From JACPLR01 sp041649295 (GTDB lineage: Archaea; Nanobdellota; Nanobdellia; Pacearchaeales; GW2011-AR1): a stretch of DNA of 64,000 nucleotides. Every line of letters begins with the position of its first letter. The stretch's first letter is position 1. The stretch spans positions 372,001 to 436,000 of the forward strand of contig JBAZNI010000001.1 of the NCBI GenBank assembly GCA_041649295.1, given 5' to 3'. Positions 51,448 to 59,156 of this stretch are shown here, piece by piece. The notes beneath the pieces are model-generated. The model was not told the DNA's origin. It searched no databases and saw nothing but the letters and a program-made list of their open reading frames with translations. The translations under genes and the position numbers were made by a program.

Positions 51448-52935
51448 TTACAAAGTGTACTCGTTCAAGAAGTCGTCGGCTTGTTCACTGACTGTTTTAT
51501 CTTCAGACAGTTGTTTAGCTAGAATTTTAAGCCATTTAGCTCTGTCTAAGTCAATTAAATTTTTTAATTCGTCAATATCCCCATAATAATATGACTTTTC
51601 TATCCAATAATCTCCTATTTCAAATCTAATCACCAACCTATCATTAACAACTTCTGACTTTGTTATTTTAACACTATTATCTCCGGTTTTTGCCTTTAAA
51701 ACAGACAATTCTTCATCAGTTAATGCATAATCAGATATATTCTCTGTTAGTATAGTTGCATTTGCAACAGTTTCATTTATAGAAGTCATATTTTTTAATG
51801 TTTCATTTTCTGTCTGAACTTCTTCACTTTGAACTGGAGATTCAACACTCAAAATCGTTGAAACAGATAAAATCTCGCTGTCTTCATACATTAATGCAGT
51901 AATCATTTCCCCTTCAACAGCTTTTATATTCAAAGAAGAAATATCAATAACTAATTCATATTCAAAACTATCTCCCAGGTAATCTTCTCCAAATCCTTTT
52001 TCAGTTTCAGAATAATCTGTTGTAATGGTTATTAAATTGCCTTCAGTTATTAATTTGATTTCTTTATCTGATGAGATTATTTCTGCTGTCTCTCCCTCGC
52101 CAAGCTCATAAGTATATGAATTTCCCTTAGAGGTTTTCCCACTAACAATGTTTTCTAATTCTGCAACTACCTGTCCTGTTAAAATAGAACCTCCAGATTC
52201 TGCTGTCTCACTTGTTTCACTTTCTCCTGCAGTTTCTTCAGTTGTACTAGTTTCTTCGCTCTCACCTGTTGTTTCCTCTGCTGTCTCGCTTGTTTCACTT
52301 TCTTCAGTTGTACTAGTTTCTTCACTCTCGCTTGTTGTTTCCTCTGCTGTATCACTTGTTTCACTTTCTCCTGCAGTTTCTTCAGTTGTACTAGTTTCTT
52401 CACTCTCACCTGTTGTTTCCTCTGCTGTCTCACTTGTTTCACTTTCCCCAGTTGTACTAGTTTCTTCACTCTCGCTTGTTGTTTCCTCTGCTGTATCACT
52501 TGTTTCACTTTCTCCCTTTTTACCCCCGCTCGATTCTTTTTTAGATATTTTTAATTTAAAATTTACTTCAGGATTAGCCTCTTTTTCCCCAGCTACTCCA
52601 TATCCACTTCCACTTCCAGATAGTCCTGCGTCTTCAATATAATAATCTCCCTGCACTGCTTCTTCTGAAACCAAATCTGATAAAATAAAATCATATGTGC
52701 TATTTGAAACAGAAATAGAGACAATTGAATCTGCAGGGATTAATTCTCCTGCTTTTGATTCTAACCTAAAACTTCCCTGAAGAGATTCATTCTCTGCATA
52801 ATTTGTTTCTACATTAAGAAGAACTTTTCCAGTTATTCCTTTCTGAGAATAAGTTATAAAATAAATAAATAAAACTGCTGTAAGTATTAATAATAAAGTG
52901 CTTAAGATAATTTTATGTTTTTGTTTTTGTTTCAT
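51448..52935 (-). CDS. Anchored surface protein with Thr/Ser/Glu repeats, 495 residues
   Basis: A 495-residue protein with an N-terminal membrane helix (residues 8-26), a beta domain, a repeat stretch of about residues 140-245 made of Ser, Thr and Glu (units such as ESETSETAEETTGESEETST), and a C-terminal mixed region. The repeat stretch resembles a glycosylated or extended stalk. No cleavage site for release is clear, so an anchored extracellular protein is likely. It is followed by the AbrB-like gene and preceded by a 234-residue secreted protein gene. Confidence 0.72.
   Translation of the reverse strand: MKQKQKHKIILSTLLLILTAVLFIYFITYSQKGITGKVLLNVETNYAENESLQGSFRLESKAGELIPADSIVSISVSNSTYDFILSDLVSEEAVQGDYYIEDAGLSGSGSGYGVAGEKEANPEVNFKLKISKKESSGGKKGESETSDTAEETTSESEETSTTGESETSETAEETTGESEETSTTEETAGESETSDTAEETTSESEETSTTEESETSETAEETTGESEETSTTEETAGESETSETAESGGSILTGQVVAELENIVSGKTSKGNSYTYELGEGETAEIISSDKEIKLITEGNLITITTDYSETEKGFGEDYLGDSFEYELVIDISSLNIKAVEGEMITALMYEDSEILSVSTILSVESPVQSEEVQTENETLKNMTSINETVANATILTENISDYALTDEELSVLKAKTGDNSVKITKSEVVNDRLVIRFEIGDYWIEKSYYYGDIDELKNLIDLDRAKWLKILAKQLSEDKTVSEQADDFLNEYTL
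52199..52515. repeat. Tandem coding repeats of the Thr/Ser/Glu stalk
   Basis: Roughly four direct copies of a 60-80 base unit (plus strand GCTGT(C/A)TCACTTGTTTCACTTTC ... GTTGTACTAGTTTCTTC), in frame and encoding the stalk. Unit lengths vary because TGCAGTTTCTTCAG-type inserts are present in some copies. Such repeats change number easily by slippage. Confidence 0.8.
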
Positions 52936-52943
52936 TTTAATTC

Positions 52944-53648
52944 TTAACTGCTTGTAGTTTCAACTATAGTAGTTGCATCTCCAAAAACCATTCCTCCTGT
53001 TTTTTCAAGATAAACAGAAATTACATCCCCTGCATTAAATGTTACTATATTTTCAGATTGCAAGTCATAATCAATATTTGCAGAATCTGAAGAATAGAAA
53101 GTATTTGAAAATCCTGTGTCTTCGCCGTTTTTATAAACCTTAATTTCAATTTTCCCGTCTCCAGAAATAATATCCAAACTAGTGGATATTCCTGTTATGC
53201 TTCCCTTAGAAAGCATCACATATCCCTTATTCTCTCCAGAAGTCACCCCTGCACTTGTTTTAAGATACAAAGATTCTTCAGATGTTCCAGAATATCCAAA
53301 ATACAATTGCTGGATATTCTTAACTATAGTTTGTTTTTTCTTAAATTCATCTGCTGAATAAGTTATTACAAACAAACTTTTCTCTTCCTGTTCATCAGTA
53401 TAATTAACTTGGTAAATCCCAACCTGATTGTTCTCAATCTCTTTTATTTCAACATCATCTGGAAGATTGCTTTGGTCTATTTGATTTATTGTTTTAACTT
53501 TATCTTTTGCTATGCCCCCTTTTTCCATAAACGAACCAATATAATTTTTAACCTCGCTACTTACAGAATTATCACTTAAAACTTCTGCAAAAGCTCCTGC
53601 TGATAAAATCAAAATTAAACAAGCAACAATTACCCCTCTTTTTTTCAT
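52944..53648 (-). CDS. Secreted protein, 234 residues
   Basis: A clear signal peptide (KKRGVIVACLILILSAGAFA) begins the protein; the rest is beta-rich and hydrophilic (YQVNYTDEQEEKSLFVITYSADEFKKKQTIV, DVISVYLEKTGGMVFGDATTIVE). No cysteines or motif I recognise. It lies one base after the 81-residue gene's stop and 8 bases before the repeat protein, so all three share one transcript. Confidence 0.65.
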   Translation of the reverse strand: MKKRGVIVACLILILSAGAFAEVLSDNSVSSEVKNYIGSFMEKGGIAKDKVKTINQIDQSNLPDDVEIKEIENNQVGIYQVNYTDEQEEKSLFVITYSADEFKKKQTIVKNIQQLYFGYSGTSEESLYLKTSAGVTSGENKGYVMLSKGSITGISTSLDIISGDGKIEIKVYKNGEDTGFSNTFYSSDSANIDYDLQSENIVTFNAGDVISVYLEKTGGMVFGDATTIVETTSS

Positions 53649-53649
53649 T

Positions 53650-53895
53650 TTAAATTTGTGTCTGATTTTCAGGCTGATAGTTTATTAAAACAATTGTCCT
53701 TTCACCATCAGTCAATTGAACATAACCATTTGTTTCTGCCTGATTTATTATTGTTTTAACAACAACTTCCTGGGCAGTTAATTGTTTGTTTATTATATAT
53801 CCCTGCAAACTTGGACCTATTAATGTCACATAAACAAGAGCAACTGCAAGAATTATAATAATGCCAATTGCAATCAAAAGTTTTTTATCTTTCAT
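53650..53895 (-). CDS. Small anchored protein, 81 residues
   Basis: An N-terminal hydrophobic helix (LLIAIGIIIILAVALVYVTL, residues 5-24) is followed by a hydrophilic region (NKQLTAQEVVVKTIINQAETNGYVQLTDGERTIVLIN). GGAGG four to eight bases before the ATG is a ribosome site. A type IV pilin-like cleavage motif is not evident. It opens the surface operon, one base before the 234-residue secreted protein. Confidence 0.65.
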   Translation of the reverse strand: MKDKKLLIAIGIIIILAVALVYVTLIGPSLQGYIINKQLTAQEVVVKTIINQAETNGYVQLTDGERTIVLINYQPENQTQI

Positions 53896-53934
53896 TTTCC
53901 CTCCATTTATATAAGAATTAGTATTTAAGAGTTT

Positions 53935-53967
53935 AAAAATTATTCTATATTATTAAGAATAATTTTT
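53935..53967. repeat. 11-bp stem upstream of the surface operon
   Basis: AAAAATTATTC and GAATAATTTTT are exact inverted arms around an 11-base loop. It lies about 40 bases before the first gene of the minus-strand operon. Confidence 0.5.
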
Positions 53968-54102
53968 GGGTCAATAATCAATATCTTTGGTAAAGAGGTT
54001 AATATGAAGAAAATCTTTATAGCGGGATAAGCTAATCATACCATAGAATCGTTGTCTTGCCAATTAAAGGAAATATTGCCGGGATATTTGCATTATTAAC
54101 AA

Positions 54103-54125
54103 TAGCGAGCGAGGCGAGCAGTGTT
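54103..54125. repeat. GCGAGCGA-type palindromic repeat, copy 3
   Basis: AGCGAGCGAGGCGAGCAGTGTTTT, the reverse orientation of the copies at 3995 and 16531, about 50 bases before the ferredoxin gene. Confidence 0.55.
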
Positions 54126-54173
54126 TTTTAGATATAGAGCAATATTTAAAAATGCATTTTCATATAGCTGATT

Positions 54174-54431
54174 ATGGCAACGTTAAAAAGTGGTTCTAAA
54201 TCAATCGAAGTCAAAGATGGTGAAAATATAAGTAAAGCTGCAGAAGAATTAGGAGTTCCTATTCCATGCGGACAGGGAATTTGCGGAGCGTGTAAAATAC
54301 AAGTTATTAAAGGAATGGAAAACCTTTCCTCTGTAACAAGCAAAGAAAAAGACATGGGAATAAACCCGCCTTATCGCCTTGCATGCCAGTGCAAAATTAA
54401 AAAAGGCGTCGTAGAGTTTAGGGCTTGTTAG
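54174..54431 (+). CDS. 2Fe-2S ferredoxin
   Basis: An 85-residue plant/adrenodoxin-type ferredoxin. Cluster cysteines are PCGQGICGACKIQV (near residues 37-46) plus the fourth in LACQCKIK. It carries single electrons between enzymes. TATA-like AATATTTAAAAATG lies about 25 bases before the ATG. The redox partner is not visible here. Confidence 0.93.
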   Translation: MATLKSGSKSIEVKDGENISKAAEELGVPIPCGQGICGACKIQVIKGMENLSSVTSKEKDMGINPPYRLACQCKIKKGVVEFRAC

Positions 54432-54471
54432 TTTATAACAAATTTTTTAAACTATTAGTTTATTAATTTTC

Positions 54472-54756
54472 ATGCAAACTTTAAAGGAATTATGCTGGGG
54501 AGAGCAGGATTTAAGTGACGCGTATTACAGTTCTTTCTGGGCATGTCCTTTTAGTTTATGTCCGAATTCAAAACCCGGTAGCATATTGGATAATAAAAAA
54601 AGAGTGTTGGGAATTGTGTATTTAGGCAAAGAATCATATCAAGAATTTGCTATTCTTTATCAATGTGCTATTTGCGGAAGAAAATATCTCTCTCATGCTG
54701 GCCCAGAGGTTATTAAAGGGCTGCGAGAAAGATTGGGATTAATTAATCTCTTCTAA
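54472..54756 (+). CDS. Hypothetical cysteine-rich protein, 94 residues
   Basis: CPFSLCPNSKPG and CAICGRKYLSHAG are two cysteine pairs that could hold zinc, spaced about 38 residues apart. The rest is short and acidic-to-neutral (TLKELCWGEQDLSDAYYSS). The last 18 bases overlap the convergent diphthamide gene. No family recognised. Confidence 0.55.
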   Translation: MQTLKELCWGEQDLSDAYYSSFWACPFSLCPNSKPGSILDNKKRVLGIVYLGKESYQEFAILYQCAICGRKYLSHAGPEVIKGLRERLGLINLF

Positions 54757-55479
54757 CTCATTAATAGCATTAAAAGCCTGTTTTATATTTACAATTGTTT
54801 TTTCTGTGTGTAGTATGTCATCTATTGCAATTCTCGGGCATGCACTATTTACCCATGCTTTGATAAATGGGAAGTTTTCTAATTCGTTGAAGGTTAAGCT
54901 GTCTGTTATAAAAATAAATACTTTCTTTTTTTCTTTTTCAAGTTTTTCTTTTAGTTTTAGTGCAAGTTCTAAATGCTCCTGTCCTGGTTTTACAGAAACA
55001 ACAATTCCTATTTTGTCTGCTAAAACGAATTTCCTTAGATTTGATTTTATTTTATTTATTTGTTGCTCTATGTCCTTTTGAGTTAATATTTTAAACTGCT
55101 TTGAAACTGGATTATATAAAATAACCTGCTTTTTTTGCTTATTTTTTATCTGTGAAAGTAAAATAGCCTTTGGATGAAACAGCCCGTCGCCAATATAAAG
55201 AACAATATCTGATTTATTTATTATGTCTGAATTAAAAGAATCATTGAAACAATCACACCCTAAAATCTGAGATTCTTTATCACAGCGAATTGCTTTTGTT
55301 GTATTAGCTGCTGCTCCAATTTTTCTAAGTTGTTGTTTAACAATCATCAAATCCAAAAACTGAACAGATGCAAATAAAGCAGCGGATTTAACGCCTTGTT
55401 TTTTTAAATGATTAATTAATCTTCCGGATAATTTTATTTTTTTATTATATCTCGCATCTATATGTATTGTTTTTGTCAT
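54739..55479 (-). CDS. dph2: Diphthamide synthase Dph2, C-terminal part
   Basis: A 246-residue product from the ATG at 55479. It has the middle and last domains of the archaeal 3-domain radical enzyme, with the second cluster cysteine in LGCDCF and the third in NSACPRIAIDD. The N-terminal domain with the first cysteine is in the gene at 55481-55747, one base away but in another frame. Normal archaeal Dph2 is a single chain of about 340 residues, so the two halves together equal the whole. A frameshift, a split gene and a sequence error are all possible. Confidence 0.85.
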   Translation of the reverse strand: MTKTIHIDARYNKKIKLSGRLINHLKKQGVKSAALFASVQFLDLMIVKQQLRKIGAAANTTKAIRCDKESQILGCDCFNDSFNSDIINKSDIVLYIGDGLFHPKAILLSQIKNKQKKQVILYNPVSKQFKILTQKDIEQQINKIKSNLRKFVLADKIGIVVSVKPGQEHLELALKLKEKLEKEKKKVFIFITDSLTFNELENFPFIKAWVNSACPRIAIDDILHTEKTIVNIKQAFNAINELEEIN

Positions 55480-55480
55480 T

Positions 55481-55747
55481 CTACCATTCCTTGCTCTTAA
55501 CAAATTTATTGTGCCCGAACTGAATAATTAAATCAATTCCGAGATTATTAACCTCAAGGGGAAAATCACATCCGCCATAACATTCTCCAAGAAATATAAA
55601 AATATCTGCATTGGTTTTTTTATTAAGAAAATTTACAGCTTCTTCTGCCTTAGGTTTCAACCCGTCAGGAAACTGCAAAAGCACTTTTCCAGCCTGGAAT
55701 TTTTTAATCTCTTCTGCAATTTTATTTAACTCCAAATTATAATTCAT
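55481..55747 (-). CDS. dph2: Diphthamide synthase Dph2, N-terminal part
   Basis: An 88-residue product that stops at TAG just before the second part starts. It holds LLQFPDGLKPKAEEAVNFL, GECYGGCDFPLEV with the first cluster Cys, and IQFGHNKFVKSKEW, the start of the family domain boundary. Both parts are needed for one 4Fe-4S enzyme that adds the aminocarboxypropyl group to the diphthamide histidine of aEF2. The break falls at the boundary of domains 1 and 2, so separate subunits could assemble. Confidence 0.85.
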   Translation of the reverse strand: MNYNLELNKIAEEIKKFQAGKVLLQFPDGLKPKAEEAVNFLNKKTNADIFIFLGECYGGCDFPLEVNNLGIDLIIQFGHNKFVKSKEW

Positions 55748-55781
55748 ATTTTATTAAAATAAGCTGTTTATTAAAATGTTT

Positions 55782-56087
55782 CTAGTTACATTCTGCTATC
55801 AAAGAAAAAGCAACATCTTTGGCATTTAAAAGCGCCATATTAATTCTTTCTCTTGCTTCCCGATACATTGCCCCATGAAATTCAGGGATTATTCCGCATT
55901 TATCTAATAAATCCATTCTGCATCTATCTGCCTTGTTTTTATCCAAAACTAACTCGTACAATACGCATGCATTAAATAAGTCAAGAGTTGCTAATTCCAT
56001 TTCTTCCTGGATTATTGCATCCTGAGCATCTATATAACAACTATCAGCAAATTCTCTTAATTGCATCTCATTTAATCCTAGATTCAT
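55782..56087 (-). CDS. Hypothetical protein, 101 residues
   Basis: A helical, acidic protein (EFADSCYIDAQDAIIQEEMELATLDLFNACVLYELVLDKNKADRCR) with several cysteines. No family recognised. Lies between dus and dph2 on the same strand. Confidence 0.5.
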   Translation of the reverse strand: MNLGLNEMQLREFADSCYIDAQDAIIQEEMELATLDLFNACVLYELVLDKNKADRCRMDLLDKCGIIPEFHGAMYREARERINMALLNAKDVAFSLIAECN

Positions 56088-56107
56088 GTTAATTCAGCCC
56101 AACCACC

Positions 56108-57025
56108 TTATTTAAACCCTATTATTTCTTCAACTTCCTGGATAGTATTTGCTTTTGAAATTCTCTGCCTTAATCTTGCGCTACCTTCAATTCCTTTTGT
56201 AAACCATATCGCCTGCTGCCGTATTTGTTTAAATCCCACCTTATATTTCTTTGCAAAATTAATATATTCTAAAAACTGAATTTTTTTGCTCTTTTGCTGA
56301 TATTTCCCAGTTTTTAAAAAATCATTTATCTGTTTGAAAATATAAGGATTTCCAATTGCCCCTCTCCCAATCATTATATAATCTACTTTGCTTTCTTCTA
56401 GTCTTTTTTTAGCTATTTCCGGAGAAACAATATCCCCATTTCCAATAATTATAACATTTGAATTTTCTTTTATTTTTTTTATTGTCTGCCAGTCCGCTTT
56501 CCCGCCATAACCCTGTTCAACATTTCTCCCATGAATTGCAACAGCACAAGCTCCTGCATCTTCTGCAATTTTAACAATTTTTTCAGCAAGAGAGTTATTA
56601 TTTATTCCTAATCTAATTTTTATTGTAACTGGCTTGCCAGTTATTTTTTCAACAGAAGCTATTATCTCCCTTATTTTTTCAGGATTTTTTAACAACCCGC
56701 TTCCACAGTTATTCTTAATTATTTTATAAGCAGGGCATCCGCAGTTAATATCAAAAATATCAAATTTGTTTTTTAATTTTTTAACTGCATTTACAAAATC
56801 TTCTTTTTCAGAGCCAAAAATCTGAACTGCACTTGGAGATTCTAACTTTGAAGTTTTTAACATTTCTATTGTTTTTTTATTATTTCTGCCAATGGCAATT
56901 GCATTTACAAATTCTGTGTATGTTAATCCTGCTCCATATTTCCTGCATAATTCCCTAAAAGCAACATCTGTTACCCCTGCCATTGGAGCCAGCAATACCC
57001 TGGATTTTAATTTTGGAAATTTCAT
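56108..57025 (-). CDS. dus: tRNA-dihydrouridine synthase
   Basis: A 305-residue flavoenzyme that reduces uridine in tRNA D-loops. Seen: LLAPMAGVTDVAFRELCRKYGAG (FMN phosphate region), NCGCPAYKIIKNNCGSGLL with the catalytic Cys, KIRLGIN, AVAIHGRNVEQGY and IIGNGDI, IGRGAIGNPYIF. The start at 57046 would lie over a TATA box, so the ATG at 57025 is chosen. Family is certain; position specificity is not. Confidence 0.94.
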   Translation of the reverse strand: MKFPKLKSRVLLAPMAGVTDVAFRELCRKYGAGLTYTEFVNAIAIGRNNKKTIEMLKTSKLESPSAVQIFGSEKEDFVNAVKKLKNKFDIFDINCGCPAYKIIKNNCGSGLLKNPEKIREIIASVEKITGKPVTIKIRLGINNNSLAEKIVKIAEDAGACAVAIHGRNVEQGYGGKADWQTIKKIKENSNVIIIGNGDIVSPEIAKKRLEESKVDYIMIGRGAIGNPYIFKQINDFLKTGKYQQKSKKIQFLEYINFAKKYKVGFKQIRQQAIWFTKGIEGSARLRQRISKANTIQEVEEIIGFK

Positions 57026-57090
57026 AATACAATTTACAATGTCCAATTTATATAATTAAGTTATTTCAAATTTAGTGAATATTCCAAATA

Positions 57091-57312
57091 TTATTCAACA
57101 ATACTATTAAGTTCGCGCAGAAGTGTTCTAATCTCTTTATCTTTTAATCCATGGCTTTTTGCACCTTGTTCAATTGTTTCTATATTTGAAACAGAACAAC
57201 CGACACAATGCATTCCAGAAACAATCATAGCTTCTGCAAGATTGTTTGCCTGTTCAGGGTATTGTTCAAATATCTCTGAAATTAAATCATCTTTTGTTAT
57301 TTTAGTAACCAT
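57091..57312 (-). CDS. DUF1858 domain protein
   Basis: A 73-residue stand-alone DUF1858: FEQYPEQANNLAEAMIVSGMHCVGCSVSNIETIEQGAKSHGL, with the CxxC pair CVGC near residues 36-39. The family is a small redox or metal-binding domain of unknown role, often next to hybrid-cluster proteins. Here it lies between dus and aIF2 gamma. Confidence 0.85.
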   Translation of the reverse strand: MVTKITKDDLISEIFEQYPEQANNLAEAMIVSGMHCVGCSVSNIETIEQGAKSHGLKDKEIRTLLRELNSIVE

Positions 57313-57344
57313 CTAAATTTTTTAATTTTAAGCATTTAAATATT

Positions 57345-58559
57345 TTACGATACAATCTCTCCATAGCCAATTAATCTCCAGTGCCCGTTTATATTCCTTG
57401 CAATTCCCACGTTATCCCCTGCAAAAACAACAACAGGGATATTAAGTTCAAGTTCAAATTCCTCATCTTTTATTTTTGACACCTTCCCTACAGTTATAGA
57501 AGTATTTAAGCTCAACATAAGAATTTCGCTCATCTTAAGCCCCTCTGTTTTTATTTTTTCTTCAGTTCCAAAAACTTCGCCAAATAGTTTTGATTTCATT
57601 TTAATTTTATAAGTAATATCTGGAAGTTCTCCTTTTAATCCTGCTGCACACCCTGACAAATTATCTGCTTTAGTTAAATTCATATCCAACTCTGTTTCAA
57701 TTGCCAGATTTCCGCCAGGAGTTGCTTTTGTTAAAGAATTATTGCCTCTATATATTGACATTATCTTAGTAGTAACAGTTTCATATTTTTTCTGATTTTT
57801 TTCAATTACATTTAATCCAGGTTTTATCTCAATTATATCCCCTAGGTTTAATTCTCCTTTTTTTAAACTTCCTCCTAAAACCCCCCCATTTAATTTCCCT
57901 GCTTTTGTTCCTGGGCGATTAATATCAAAACTTCTAGCAATTATAAAAAGAGGTTTTGATTTTATATCTCTTTTTGGAATTTCTATCTCGCCAAGTGCTT
58001 TATAAATTTTATCTATATTAATCTTCTGCTGGGCAGAAACAGGAATTATCATAGAGTTTTCAGCTATTGTGCCTTTTACAAATGCTTTAATCTGCTGGTA
58101 ATTTTTCAATGCCTGTTCTTTAGTAACTAAATCTATTTTGTTTTGAACTATTATTATTTTTTTTATATTTTTTGCCTGCAATGCTAAAAGGTGTTCTCTT
58201 GTCTGAGGTTTAATGCCCTCATTTGCAGCTACTAATAGTATTGCAGCGTCGATTATTGCAGCTCCGGACAGCATTGTTGCCATTAGCATCTCGTGCCCTG
58301 GAACATCTATGAATGTAAGATATCTATAAGGAGCTCCTTCTTTAACTCCGTATTCATTTCCATTTTTCTTAAGAACTATGTCTGCATAACCTAATTTGAT
58401 TGTAATTCCTCTTTTAAGCTCTTCAGAGTGAACATCTGCAAACTTTCCTGTCAGCGACTGCAAAAGAGTTGTCTTGCCGTGGTCAATATGCCCAACCATA
58501 CCTACATTTAACACTGGCAACTCTTCAATATTAATTTGATTATTTTCAATTTCTGTCAT
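57345..58559 (-). CDS. eif2g: Translation initiation factor aIF2 subunit gamma
   Basis: A 404-residue GTPase that delivers initiator tRNA. G1 GHIDHGKTTL, G2 region LKRGITIKLG, G3 DVPGHEML, G4 NKID and SAQQKINI are visible; domains II and III follow with KPGTKAG-like GTKAGKLNGGV and GDIIEIKPG. The zinc knuckle (CxxC repeats) found in most archaeal aIF2 gamma between G2 and G3 is missing: no cysteines lie there. The start at 58574 gives five extra residues; TTTAAAAAA about 25 bases before 58559 supports the second ATG. Confidence 0.94.
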   Translation of the reverse strand: MTEIENNQINIEELPVLNVGMVGHIDHGKTTLLQSLTGKFADVHSEELKRGITIKLGYADIVLKKNGNEYGVKEGAPYRYLTFIDVPGHEMLMATMLSGAAIIDAAILLVAANEGIKPQTREHLLALQAKNIKKIIIVQNKIDLVTKEQALKNYQQIKAFVKGTIAENSMIIPVSAQQKINIDKIYKALGEIEIPKRDIKSKPLFIIARSFDINRPGTKAGKLNGGVLGGSLKKGELNLGDIIEIKPGLNVIEKNQKKYETVTTKIMSIYRGNNSLTKATPGGNLAIETELDMNLTKADNLSGCAAGLKGELPDITYKIKMKSKLFGEVFGTEEKIKTEGLKMSEILMLSLNTSITVGKVSKIKDEEFELELNIPVVVFAGDNVGIARNINGHWRLIGYGEIVS

Positions 58560-58596
58560 AGAAATTATTAGCATGAAGGTTTTTTAAATGTGATGT

Positions 58597-58893
58597 TTAA
58601 GCAGAATCAAGATTATATATATAGTTTGGATAGTAATATCTAATCATAATACGCTGAGCCCAGACCCTTGGAAGTATTTTTCTTTTACTAGTAACTAGTT
58701 CATCAATAATATTATTTTCATCTAATATCTTTCCAAATATCCATATGTCATTTGTTCCGGCTTTGAATGCAGGATAAGTTCCTTCAACTTCTATGAATCT
58801 TTTATTCGCTCTTTCAGCATACCAAGCCATTGCTTTAACTAATGCACTTCTAACTCTTCTTTTATCATCTGAATAAAAATTTTGATCTACCAT
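58597..58893 (-). CDS. Hypothetical protein, 98 residues
   Basis: A basic protein (DDKRRVRSALVKAMAWYAERANKRFIEVEGTYPAF) with tyrosines near the end. No family recognised. The neighbouring 66-residue and 250-residue genes lie on the same strand just upstream, so it may belong with them. Confidence 0.5.
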   Translation of the reverse strand: MVDQNFYSDDKRRVRSALVKAMAWYAERANKRFIEVEGTYPAFKAGTNDIWIFGKILDENNIIDELVTSKRKILPRVWAQRIMIRYYYPNYIYNLDSA

Positions 58894-58954
58894 TAATTTC
58901 CTTATAATTCGTGGTTTTTAAACGTTATATTTAAGCAGAATAAGCAAAAATCAA

Positions 58955-59155
58955 TTATCTGTATGTTTTATCCAGACTTGGAATAATTGAACCTACTACC
59001 TGATTTTCATGACTTATAACCTCATAATCAATAGGCATATATCCAAAAACTATTCTTGCAATATTATTAACACAATCTCCAAGATATCTTCTATTTTCGG
59101 GTTTTCCAAAATGGTTGAGTTCTTTAATAATCATAGAAATTCTAGATTGTTTCAT
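58955..59155 (-). CDS. Small protein downstream of the variable protein, 66 residues
   Basis: It starts at 59155, one base after the stop of the 250-residue gene, so it is very likely cotranslated. The product has KQSRISMIIKELNHFGKPENRRYLGDCVNNIARIVFGY; no family is recognised. The open frame upstream of 59155 (inside the neighbour) is a shadow. Accessory proteins of diversity-generating elements can lie here, but nothing shows that this is one. Confidence 0.55.
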   Translation of the reverse strand: MKQSRISMIIKELNHFGKPENRRYLGDCVNNIARIVFGYMPIDYEVISHENQVVGSIIPSLDKTYR

Positions 59156-59156
59156 T

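Noticed and set aside
52199..52515. CRISPR-like array
   Set aside because: The repeats are contiguous, coding and without unique spacers. No CRISPR array or cas gene is visible anywhere in the window.
52148..52642. Plus-strand and other minus-strand frames across the Thr/Ser/Glu repeats
   Set aside because: The repeat has no stop in several frames; only the minus-strand 51448-52935 frame has a signal anchor and non-repeat domains.
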